In this document: piece by piece, positions 13,285 to 20,476 of the stretch
How positions within the stretch are numbered: position 1 is the first letter of the stretch
Layout of the letters: each line of letters begins with the position of its first letter
Assembly (NCBI GenBank): GCA_013178305.1
Contig: JABLXB010000007.1
Coordinates: 186,001 to 250,000 of the forward strand
From: Bacillota bacterium
Lineage (GTDB): Bacteria; Bacillota; Sulfobacillia; JABLXB01
Direction: 5' to 3'
DNA length: 64,000 bases
The notes under the pieces: model-generated
The model's database searches: none
The model's input: the letters and a program-made list of their open reading frames with translations, nothing else
Told to the model about the DNA's origin: nothing
Made by a program: the position numbers and the translations under genes

Positions 13285-13392
13285 ATGGCAGTCTGGCGTT
13301 GTTCCGGTTGTGGTTACGAAAAAGACGCGAGGTGCAAGCCCCAGAAGTGCCCCCAGTGCGGTGGAAAAGGCACCTTCGCCAAGAAGGAGTAA
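13285..13392 (+). CDS. RCKP-type rubredoxin-like small protein
   Basis: A 35-residue protein with two CxxC knuckles, CSGCGYEKD and CPQCGG, separated by the RCKP signature (DARCKPQK). This fits the RCKP-type rubredoxin-like domain, expected to bind iron or zinc through four of its five cysteines. ATG 13285 follows GGGGGAGGG. It ends nine bases before dapF and is probably transcribed with it. A role in electron transfer is an inference from family resemblance only. Confidence 0.75.
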   Translation: MAVWRCSGCGYEKDARCKPQKCPQCGGKGTFAKKE

Positions 13393-13401
13393 GGGGTAGC
13401 G

Positions 13402-14265
13402 ATGCACTTCGTCAAAATGCACGGGTGCGGCAACGATTACATATTCGTGGACTGCTTCCGTGAGGGAGAGGACCACGACTGGCCGCGCCTCGCGAAGGAG
13501 ATCTCCGACCGTCATTGGGGGATCGGGTCGGACGGACTCATCCTGGTGATGCCGCCCCATTCCGGGGATGCCGATTTCCGGATGAGGATGTTCAACTCGG
13601 ACGGCAGCGAGGGCGAGATGTGCGGGAACGGCATTCGCTGCTTCGCCAGGTACGTTTTCGAACACGGCCTCACCCGGAAGACGCATCTGGAGGTCGAGAC
13701 CCTGGCGGGGATGATCCGGCCGGACTTGATCCTGCGGGATGGCTCAGTCACCGCGGTGCGGGTGGACATGGGAGTCCCGTCGCTCAGGCGGGAAGACATA
13801 CCCATGCAGGGTGAGCCCGGATCGAGCGCCCTCGGAGAAACGCTACTGGTGAAAGGGAAGCCGTACACGTTCGGGGCGGTCTCGATGGGCAACCCGCACT
13901 GCGTCATCTTCGTCGAGGACGTGGCGGGTGTGCCGCTCGCAGAGATTGGACCGGTTATCGAGAACCTTCCCATGTTTCCCCGGAGGACGAACGTCGAGTT
14001 CGTGCAGGTGCTGGGCAGGGAACTACTAAGGATGAGGGTGTGGGAGAGGGGAGCGGGTATCACGATGGCGTGTGGCACGGGGGCCTGCGCATCCGCCGTG
14101 GCCTCGCACAAGATGGGATTCACCGGCAACCACACGCAGGTCGTTGCCGATGGCGGGACTCTCGAGGTGGAGTGGGCGGGCAACGGGCGCGTGTACCTGA
14201 CGGGCCCCGCTGAGAAGATATGCACCGGCGTGTTCACCCGGTGGAAGGAGGACCAGAAGAGTTGA
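13402..14265 (+). CDS. dapF: Diaminopimelate epimerase
   Basis: A 287-residue enzyme converting LL- to meso-diaminopimelate for peptidoglycan and lysine. Both catalytic cysteine motifs are intact: SEGEMCGNGIRCFARY near residue 75 and MACGTGACAS near residue 222. The N-terminus MHFVKMHGCGNDYI is the standard family start. The last codon overlaps the TTG start of dapL (TTGA), so the two enzymes acting in sequence are translationally coupled. Confidence 0.96.
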   Translation: MHFVKMHGCGNDYIFVDCFREGEDHDWPRLAKEISDRHWGIGSDGLILVMPPHSGDADFRMRMFNSDGSEGEMCGNGIRCFARYVFEHGLTRKTHLEVETLAGMIRPDLILRDGSVTAVRVDMGVPSLRREDIPMQGEPGSSALGETLLVKGKPYTFGAVSMGNPHCVIFVEDVAGVPLAEIGPVIENLPMFPRRTNVEFVQVLGRELLRMRVWERGAGITMACGTGACASAVASHKMGFTGNHTQVVADGGTLEVEWAGNGRVYLTGPAEKICTGVFTRWKEDQKS

Positions 14266-15431
14266 AGAAGGCCGAGAGGATCAAGAGCATTCCTCCGTAC
14301 ATGTTCGCCGAGCTCAGCAAGCGCGTCGCGGCGAAGCGGGCGACAGGGGCGGACGTAATCGACCTCGGGATCGGCGACCCCGACAAGCCGACGCCCAGCT
14401 GGGTAATAGACCGCCTCAACGCGGCGGCGCAGAACCCTTCTACCCACCACTATCCGCCGTACGAGGGCGACAAGGAGTTCAACTCGGAGGTCGCTCGATA
14501 CTACAAGAAGCGGTTCGGCGTGAACCTCGATCCCTCCAGCGAGGTGTTCATGGTATCGGGCTCCAAGGAGGGTATAGCCCACCTGATCTGGGCGTTCGTC
14601 GACCCCGGCGATTACGCGCTCGTGCCGGATCCCGCCTACCCGGTGTACCGCATACAGACCCTGCTGGCTGGCGGTGTGCCATTCCAGATGCCCCTGACCA
14701 GGGAAAACGGCTTCGTGCCGGACCTCGGTAAGATCCCCGAGGACGTGGCCAGGCGCGCCACCGTGATGTTCCTCAATTTCCCGGGAAACCCGACGGCGTC
14801 CCACGTGGAGAAGGAATTCTTCAAGGACGCGGTCGCGTTCGCCAGGAAGCACGACATAGCCCTCGTCCACGACGCGGCATACGTCGAGATGACGTTCGAC
14901 GGCTATGTGGCGCCCAGCATCCTGGAGGTCGATGGAGCCAAAGACATCGCCGCCGAGTTCTACTCGCTGTCGAAGCCGTTCAACATGACCGGCTGGCGTA
15001 TCGGGGCCTGCGTAGGTAATAACGAGATCGTCTACAAGGGGCTCGGCATAATCAAGACGAACACGGATTCGGGCCATTTCGTGGCCGCCCAGAAGGCGGG
15101 CATCGAAGCCTTGCGCCACGACCCGGAGGGGTTCGTAGCCGGGATGAACAAAATGTATGCGGCGCGCCGGAACGCCCTGGTGGATGGCCTTAATGCGGCC
15201 GGCTGGAACTTGACCAGGCCGAAAGGGACGTTCTACGTGTGGGCGCCGGTTCCCAAAGGTTACACCTCGGCCGACTTCGCCCTGCTCCTCCTGGAGAAGG
15301 CGGCGGTGGTGGTCGTCCCCGGCACCGGATACGGGCAATTCGGCGAGGGTTACGTGAGGATTGCGCTGACTGTCGAGGAGGACAGGCTCCGCGAGGCGGT
15401 GCGGAGGATAGTCGACCACGTGAGGGTCTGA
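14262..15431 (+). CDS. dapL: LL-diaminopimelate aminotransferase
   Basis: A 389-residue class I/II PLP aminotransferase that makes LL-diaminopimelate directly from tetrahydrodipicolinate, bypassing DapC/D/E. The PLP lysine lies in SKPFNMTGWRIG near residue 240, and an N-terminal VIDLGIGDPDKPTP segment forms part of the active site. The TTG start at 14262 uses GGAGG at 14247-14251 ten bases upstream. Its position directly after dapF supports DapL over a generic aspartate aminotransferase and indicates the DapL variant of the lysine pathway. Confidence 0.92.
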   Translation: MKKAERIKSIPPYMFAELSKRVAAKRATGADVIDLGIGDPDKPTPSWVIDRLNAAAQNPSTHHYPPYEGDKEFNSEVARYYKKRFGVNLDPSSEVFMVSGSKEGIAHLIWAFVDPGDYALVPDPAYPVYRIQTLLAGGVPFQMPLTRENGFVPDLGKIPEDVARRATVMFLNFPGNPTASHVEKEFFKDAVAFARKHDIALVHDAAYVEMTFDGYVAPSILEVDGAKDIAAEFYSLSKPFNMTGWRIGACVGNNEIVYKGLGIIKTNTDSGHFVAAQKAGIEALRHDPEGFVAGMNKMYAARRNALVDGLNAAGWNLTRPKGTFYVWAPVPKGYTSADFALLLLEKAAVVVVPGTGYGQFGEGYVRIALTVEEDRLREAVRRIVDHVRV

Positions 15432-15464
15432 GGCAGGCGTTCCGCGCGGGGCTAGCCTGCGATC

Positions 15465-15494
15465 TGGACCCGTCACGCTTTTCGTGGGTATAAT
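15465..15494 (+). promoter_or_regulatory. Sigma-A-type promoter of the glucan operon
   Basis: A perfect TATAAT at 15489-15494 with TGGACC 18 bp upstream (15465-15470, four of six consensus positions). It lies 62 bp before the debranching enzyme start and just ahead of a leader hairpin. Confidence 0.6.
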
Positions 15495-15505
15495 CGTGGG
15501 TTGCA

Positions 15506-15553
15506 GCGACCACCCTAAAACCATTGGCTGACGATGTGTTTCGGGGTGGTCGC
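15506..15553 (+). promoter_or_regulatory. Leader inverted repeat upstream of debranching enzyme
   Basis: GCGACCACCC (15506-15515) is the exact reverse complement of GGGTGGTCGC (15544-15553), with a 28-base loop. It begins about five bases beyond the expected transcription start. Its right arm covers the GGGGTGG that would serve as ribosome binding site for the TTG at 15556. A regulatory hairpin or an operator are both possible. Confidence 0.5.
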
Positions 15554-15555
15554 TC

Positions 15556-17841
15556 TTGCTTGGTGTAATCGGTGCCGCGAGGTCGGGCGAGAGCCGTACC
15601 ATCCCCGCTCTGCTTACCGGCTCCCTCGAGATGGATTCCACGCGCGAGTGGCTGGCCTCGAACGGCCTGGGCGGGTGGGCCTCGTCCACCGTGGCCGGCG
15701 TGAACACCAGGCGGTACCACGGGCTGCTCGTGGCGGCGACGCGACCTCCGGCCGGACGCGTGCTGCTCCTGTCGAAGGTGGAGGATAGGGCCATCCTGGG
15801 CGGAGTCGATTATCACCTGTCGTCGAACTTCTACCCCGGGGTCGTCCACCCCGACGGTTACTCTCGCCTGACCGCGTTCGAGATGGCCCCGTTTCCCATC
15901 TACACGTACGAATTCGGTGGGGCGGTGCTTACGAAAGAGATCGTTCCCCTCCACGGCCGCAACGCGATGCTCGTCCTATACACCGTGCTGGAGTCGCGTA
16001 GCCCGGTTACGCTTCACCTGGAACCCCTCGTGAACAATCGCGATTATCACGGCATTACATCCAGGCCGGGCTGGGATTTTGCGAAGGAAGCCCTGCCCGC
16101 ACCGGCGGACGTGCGCAGGGGAGCGCTCGGGTCGGCGGGTGTACTGGTCTCGCCTCCCTGGGGTGGCGTTTCTCTTTCGCTGTGGCTTATCTCCGGGGGG
16201 CGTGACGAGCCGCCGGCGCGTACTCCAGAATACTCCGCCCGCGGGGTTTGGTATCGCGACATGGAGTACCCCGCCGAGCGGGCGCGTGGTTTGGAGTTCA
16301 GGGAGGACCATTACTCGCCGGGCGTGTTCTCGGTGGCCCTGGAGCAGGGCGAGCTGGCAGGGCTGTATGCTGCAGCGATAATGCCGGGGGAGGCGTGGGC
16401 CGGCGCCGGCCGCTGTGCGGGCGAGGCCCTGCCCGGGGGCTTCGTCCCGCCGATCGGCCTGCGCGAGACCAGGGTCGAGGAGGCTGCAGCCCTTCGCCGG
16501 CGGACGTCGCTCGATAAGGCGGTGTTCGACGTCGTTGCCGAGCCTTCACGGGATCCTGAATTCGAGACAGCGTTGGCCGGGGCGGCCGATTCGTTCATCG
16601 TCACCGCGCCGGACCCGCGAGGCGCGGCGCTGGGCTCCACGCGGCGCCTCGCGACGACGCCTCCCCAGAATCCCGCGCGGCGCTCCGCGAAGACCCCATC
16701 CCCGAGTTCCATAATCGCCGGATACCACTGGTTCGAGGAGTGGGGGCGGGACGCCTTCGTTTCTCTGCCGGGCCTGTGTCTCGTCACCGGGAGGTACTCC
16801 GAGGCCAGGTCGGTGATCGCCCATTTCGCCGGCTACGTCAGGGACGGGCTTGTCCCGAACCGTATCCCTGCGCCCGGGAGGGAGGCGGAATACGGCTCGG
16901 TCGACGCTTCGCTGTGGATGGTCTACGCGCTGTGGAAATACCTGCAATACACGTCGGATATGGAGTTCGCGGCTGAAATGCTCGGCGTGGTGACCGGGAT
17001 CGTCGACGCCTACCTCGAGGGGACGCGGTTCGGCATCCGCGCCACGCCCAATGGCATGCTCTGGCAGGGCGAGCCCGGCATGCAGATCACGTGGATGGAC
17101 GCCAAAGCCGGCGATCGCGTGGTCACTCCGCGGACCGGCTGGGCGGTGGAGGTCAACGGCCTCTGGTACAACGCCCTCCAGGTCGCGTCGGCGCTATGCC
17201 GCGCGTTCCCGGAGAGCCCTGCGAACGTGGCGCGGGCGGAGAGATATGCCTCGACCGCCCGCCTGATGAAGAAGTCGTTCGACTACCTGATGCTCGACCG
17301 CCGGCTCGGGTACGCCGTCGACGTCCGCGACGGGCATGGGCCGGATAGGAGCCTCCGGCCCAACCAGCTGATATGCATGTTCCTGCCTTTTCCGGTGATC
17401 GACGCGGAGGCGGCGCAGCCCGCGCTGCGCGTCATTATGGACCGGCTGCTCATCCCGACCGGCGTGAGGACGCTCGACCCCGGCGACCCGCGCTACAGGG
17501 GCCGGTATTGCGGAGGTGTAACCGAGAGGGACGAGGCGTACCACCAGGGGACCGCGTGGGCGTGGCTCATGGGACCGCTGATAACGGCGCTGCGCAGGGC
17601 GGACGGGTACTCGGAGCGGTCAAGGGCGCTGGCCGGCCGCCTGCTCCACCCGTTCAAGGCGCACCTCTACGAGGCCGGCCTGGGAACGGTGTCGGAGGTC
17701 TTCGACGGCGACCCGCCGCACGCGCCGGGTGGATGCATTTCGCAGGCCTGGAGCGTGGCCGAGATTTACCGGGCGTACGTTGAGGAATACTTGGAAGCGG
17801 GGCCGCCGCATGGCTCCATCGCCCACGCCGACCGCGGGTGA
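15556..17841 (+). CDS. Glycogen debranching enzyme (amylo-alpha-1,6-glucosidase type)
   Basis: A 761-residue enzyme with the bacterial/archaeal GDE N-terminal domain (REWLASNGLGGWASSTVAG and NTRRYHGLLVAA in the first 60 residues) and a C-terminal (alpha/alpha)6 catalytic domain. The latter carries FEEWGRDAFVSLPGLCL near residue 400 and DASLWMVYALW near residue 453. It should hydrolyse alpha-1,6 branches of glycogen-like glucans in the cytoplasm. The TTG start at 15556 places the conserved motif about 30 residues in, as in relatives; ATG 15631 is an alternative. The last 108 bp are repeated at about 19021-19131 (see the pseudogene fragment), so the present 3' end may be a duplicate. Confidence 0.88.
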   Translation: MLGVIGAARSGESRTIPALLTGSLEMDSTREWLASNGLGGWASSTVAGVNTRRYHGLLVAATRPPAGRVLLLSKVEDRAILGGVDYHLSSNFYPGVVHPDGYSRLTAFEMAPFPIYTYEFGGAVLTKEIVPLHGRNAMLVLYTVLESRSPVTLHLEPLVNNRDYHGITSRPGWDFAKEALPAPADVRRGALGSAGVLVSPPWGGVSLSLWLISGGRDEPPARTPEYSARGVWYRDMEYPAERARGLEFREDHYSPGVFSVALEQGELAGLYAAAIMPGEAWAGAGRCAGEALPGGFVPPIGLRETRVEEAAALRRRTSLDKAVFDVVAEPSRDPEFETALAGAADSFIVTAPDPRGAALGSTRRLATTPPQNPARRSAKTPSPSSIIAGYHWFEEWGRDAFVSLPGLCLVTGRYSEARSVIAHFAGYVRDGLVPNRIPAPGREAEYGSVDASLWMVYALWKYLQYTSDMEFAAEMLGVVTGIVDAYLEGTRFGIRATPNGMLWQGEPGMQITWMDAKAGDRVVTPRTGWAVEVNGLWYNALQVASALCRAFPESPANVARAERYASTARLMKKSFDYLMLDRRLGYAVDVRDGHGPDRSLRPNQLICMFLPFPVIDAEAAQPALRVIMDRLLIPTGVRTLDPGDPRYRGRYCGGVTERDEAYHQGTAWAWLMGPLITALRRADGYSERSRALAGRLLHPFKAHLYEAGLGTVSEVFDGDPPHAPGGCISQAWSVAEIYRAYVEEYLEAGPPHGSIAHADRG

Positions 17842-17987
17842 GGCCGATCGCGCAGGACATCTCACCTGCCACGCCCTCTTTCTATCCATACAGCGGCACT
17901 CGATTACCCTCAAGAGGGTTTAGCCATGCGGTTAGAGAATAGGGACAATGGGGCGCTGGGTTTGGCTGGGAAGAGGAAGTGGTTAGC

Positions 17988-18731
17988 GTGTCGCTGGAAG
18001 TCAAGGTTGACGTCCTGGGACAGGAAGTCGCTGGCCTCACTGAGAGAGTGGATGGCCTCACTGACAGGGTCAACAGTCTCACTGAGAGAGTCGATTGCCT
18101 CACTGAGAGAGTGGATGGCCTCACTGACAGGGTCAACAGTCTCACTGAGAGAGTCGATTGCCTCACCGAGAGAGTGGATGGCCTCACTGACAGAGTCAAC
18201 AGTCTCACTGAGAGAGTCGATTGCCTCACCGAAAGGGTGGATGGCCTCACTGACAGGGTCAACAATCTCACTGAGAGAGTCGATTGCCTCACCGAAAGGG
18301 TGGATGGCCTCACTGACAGGGTCAACAGTCTCACTGAGAGAGTCGATTGCCTTGCAGACAAGGTCGAGAATATGGCGGATAACCTCGCACGGGTGGAGAG
18401 TCTCGCCCAGAAAGCCCTTGCCGTAGCCGAGAAGGCTCTCACCGTAGCCGAGGAAGCCCTCGCCGTGGCAAAAGAGGCCAGGAACGAGGCGCGCGAGGCG
18501 AAGGATGAGGCCAGGCGTGCAAGGGTTCTCATGGAGCAGACTGACAAGACCGTCCACCTGATCCTTGAGAACCTGACGACGTTCCTGGAGAGAACGGATC
18601 TCATGTCCAGAAGAATGGACGAAGCGGAAGAGACTTGTGAACGCAGATACATGGAGATGAGGGCCGGAATTCACGGGTTGGACAAACGCGTTACGAAGGT
18701 GGAACATATCCTTCAGATACGAAAACGCTAG
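17988..18731 (+). CDS. Hypothetical heptad-repeat coiled-coil protein
   Basis: A 247-residue protein that is almost entirely coiled coil. After MSLEVKVDVLGQEVAG it has fifteen 7-residue units of the form LTERVDG/LTDRVNS/LTERVDC, arranged as five near-identical 21-residue blocks. Alanine/glutamate heptads follow (VAEKALT, VAEEALA, VAKEARN) and then an irregular coiled tail. There is no signal peptide or transmembrane segment. GTG 17988 is preferred because GAGG at 17973-17976 is 11 bases upstream; GTG 17979 is in frame but too close. Function is unknown. Repeat structure, base composition and flanking duplicated sequence suggest a mobile or recently expanded locus. Confidence 0.65.
   Translation: MSLEVKVDVLGQEVAGLTERVDGLTDRVNSLTERVDCLTERVDGLTDRVNSLTERVDCLTERVDGLTDRVNSLTERVDCLTERVDGLTDRVNNLTERVDCLTERVDGLTDRVNSLTERVDCLADKVENMADNLARVESLAQKALAVAEKALTVAEEALAVAKEARNEAREAKDEARRARVLMEQTDKTVHLILENLTTFLERTDLMSRRMDEAEETCERRYMEMRAGIHGLDKRVTKVEHILQIRKR
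18036..18350 (+). repeat. Five tandem 63-bp repeats (15 x 21 bp) in the coiled-coil gene
   Basis: Three related 21-bp units (ending GTGGATGGC, GTCAACAGT and GTCGATTGC) form a 63-bp block repeated five times with only scattered base changes. Block length is a multiple of three and of a heptad, so copy number can change without frameshift or loss of heptad phase. The opposite strand and other frames stay open, creating long shadow reading frames. Confidence 0.95.
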
Positions 18732-19020
18732 CCGAATGATATCCGAATGAATATCCGAATGACAGGAATCCTCCACCCGGACCGACCAGAAAAATCCGGG
18801 TGCACGCCTTCCATTAGCTGCTGGCGCCGACGCTGAGTGCGCTATTGTGCCGGCGGTTGCCAAGTTAGTACCAGAAATCATAGCCCCGAAACCCCTGTCC
18901 CATCTGGATTTTCGTCTTTGCCTGCGGTATAACCCGGAGACTCATGCTGGTAGCATGAAAGTCCTATAGCAGGCCAATTCTACCAACAGGCGTGCTGCCT
19001 TCGCACCGCTTCCGTACCGT
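18732..19020. other. Non-coding stretch after the coiled-coil gene
   Basis: No convincing gene. It begins with three close copies of ATCCGAATGA-like sequence (18732-18762), then an 8-bp inverted repeat (CACCCGGA 18774-18781 / TCCGGGTG 18795-18802, loop 13) that could end the coiled-coil transcript. A small hairpin CATGCT-GGT-AGCATG lies at 18943-18957. It is lower in GC than its surroundings. Confidence 0.6.
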
Positions 19021-19131
19021 AAATCCCAGGCGCGGAGCGTCGCCGAGATTTACAGGGCGTACGTTGAGGAATACTTGGAGGCGGGGCCGCCGCGCGGCCC
19101 CTTCACTCCCGCCGGTCCGGGCGGAGGATAG
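19021..19131 (+). pseudogene. Duplicated 3' end of the debranching enzyme gene
   Basis: This stretch repeats the 3' end of the debranching enzyme gene (about 17734-17841). Over 17750-17810 versus 19034-19094 only about four of 61 bases differ, and similarity continues more weakly to both sides. In the same frame it encodes SVAEIYRAYVEEYLEAGPP and ends with TAG at 19129-19131. No start codon or catalytic domain is attached. The glycosyltransferase gene follows 29 bp later, a natural operon spacing, so this copy may be the original gene end, separated from its body by the segment carrying the coiled-coil gene. Confidence 0.75.
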
Positions 19132-19160
19132 TCACGGAGGAACAAGACGGAGGCACAGAG

Positions 19161-20426
19161 ATGAGGGTCCTGATGATCTCCTGGGAGTACCCGCCGAAGA
19201 ACGTCGGCGGGCTGGCCAGGCACGTGTGGCACCTGTCGAAGGCGCTCGCCAGGCGCGGCGTTGAGGTACACGTCGTGACGGTGGGCGATGAGTCACTCAA
19301 GCAGAGACAGGACGACGGCGGCGTGCGCGTTCACCGCGTGGTCCCATACCGCCTGAGCCCGCCCGAGTTCGTCCCGTGGGTGCTCCAACTCAACGTGAGC
19401 CTTCTGGAGCGTGCGGTGTCCGTGCTGAACGACCTGGATGGGGTGGACCTGGTCCATTGCCACGACTGGCTCGGCGCGTTCGCCGGAAGGGCGCTCAAAC
19501 ACACGTACAGGGTCCCGCTCATCGCGACGATACACGCCACCGAGCACGGGAGGCACCAGGGCCTGCACAACGCGTGGCAGCGGTACATCGGGGACGTGGA
19601 ATGGTGGCTGACCTACGAGGCCTGGAGGGTCATCTGCTGCAGCCAGTACATGCAGGGCGAACTGCAATCGGTGTTCCAGTTGCCTGCCGACAAGATCAGG
19701 GCGATAAGAAACGGCGTCGACCCCGCCGAGTTCGAGACCAGGAGTAACCGGAAGAGGGAGGAATTCGCCCACCGGTCCGAGTCGATCGTGTTTTTCGTGG
19801 GGCGGCTCGTGCCCGAAAAAGGAGTGCAGGTACTGCTGGACGCGATCCCCGAGGTGAGGAAGGTCAAACCGATGACCAGATTCGTCATCGCCGGCACGGG
19901 GCCGAGCGAATCCTGGCTCAAGGCGAAGGCGTACCAGATGGGTGTCGCGGACCAGGTCAGATTCACCGGGTATATAGACGACCCCGTGCGCAACAGCCTG
20001 TACTCCTGGGCAGACGTCGCTGTGTTCCCGAGCACTTACGAGCCGTTCGGCCTCGTCGCTCTCGAGGGTATGGCCGCGCGGTGCCCGGTGATCGTGGCGG
20101 ACTGCGGGGGCCTGTCGGAGACGGTCGAGCACGGGGTAGACGGCCTCAAATGCCGCGTGGGCGATTCGGGTAGCCTTGCCGCTGAGATCCTGCACGTGCT
20201 GTGCGATGCACAGTACGCCGGCTACCTGAGAGACAACGCTTATAAGAAGGTGACCATGGACTACACCTGGGGCGGCGTCGCGGACGAAACGCTGTCGGTG
20301 TACTCAGAGGTGCTGAACGACCACCGCAGGAGCCTCTGGAAGAGCGAGGCCGCCGGGTTGAGGCTACCGAAGCCGTTCGCCCTGACCAGGGCGTTCATGG
20401 AGTGGGGAAGGTACAGTCGCGCGTAG
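19161..20426 (+). CDS. GT4-family glycosyltransferase (glycogen-synthase-like)
   Basis: A 421-residue GT-B enzyme. The N-terminus [22 protein letters not shown] is typical of glycogen-synthase-like GT4 proteins; [11 protein letters not shown] lies near residue 95. The C-terminal donor-binding half contains [10 protein letters not shown] near residue 212 and the E-x7-E motif [13 protein letters not shown] near residue 293. Between debranching and branching enzymes it is a good candidate for the chain-elongating alpha-glucan synthase, though donor sugar and acceptor are inferred. ATG start with GGAGG seven bases upstream. Confidence 0.82.
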   Translation: MRVLMISWEYPPKNVGGLARHVWHLSKALARRGVEVHVVTVGDESLKQRQDDGGVRVHRVVPYRLSPPEFVPWVLQLNVSLLERAVSVLNDLDGVDLVHCHDWLGAFAGRALKHTYRVPLIATIHATEHGRHQGLHNAWQRYIGDVEWWLTYEAWRVICCSQYMQGELQSVFQLPADKIRAIRNGVDPAEFETRSNRKREEFAHRSESIVFFVGRLVPEKGVQVLLDAIPEVRKVKPMTRFVIAGTGPSESWLKAKAYQMGVADQVRFTGYIDDPVRNSLYSWADVAVFPSTYEPFGLVALEGMAARCPVIVADCGGLSETVEHGVDGLKCRVGDSGSLAAEILHVLCDAQYAGYLRDNAYKKVTMDYTWGGVADETLSVYSEVLNDHRRSLWKSEAAGLRLPKPFALTRAFMEWGRYSRA

Positions 20427-20476
20427 TGAGGCTACGTTCAACCATACACATCAACTTGCCGGGGGGTTCCGCAACT

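Noticed and set aside
13512-15794. 760-codon minus-strand frame over dapF and dapL
   Set aside because: Shadow of two enzymes with complete active-site motifs; no start signal.
18036-18350. Possible CRISPR array
   Set aside because: The repeats are contiguous, with no unique spacers, and encode in-frame heptads.
17910-18881. Long minus-strand frames over the 63-bp repeats
   Set aside because: The repeat period is a multiple of three, so one open frame is copied through the whole array on the opposite strand; no ribosome site and no logic for the sequence before and after.
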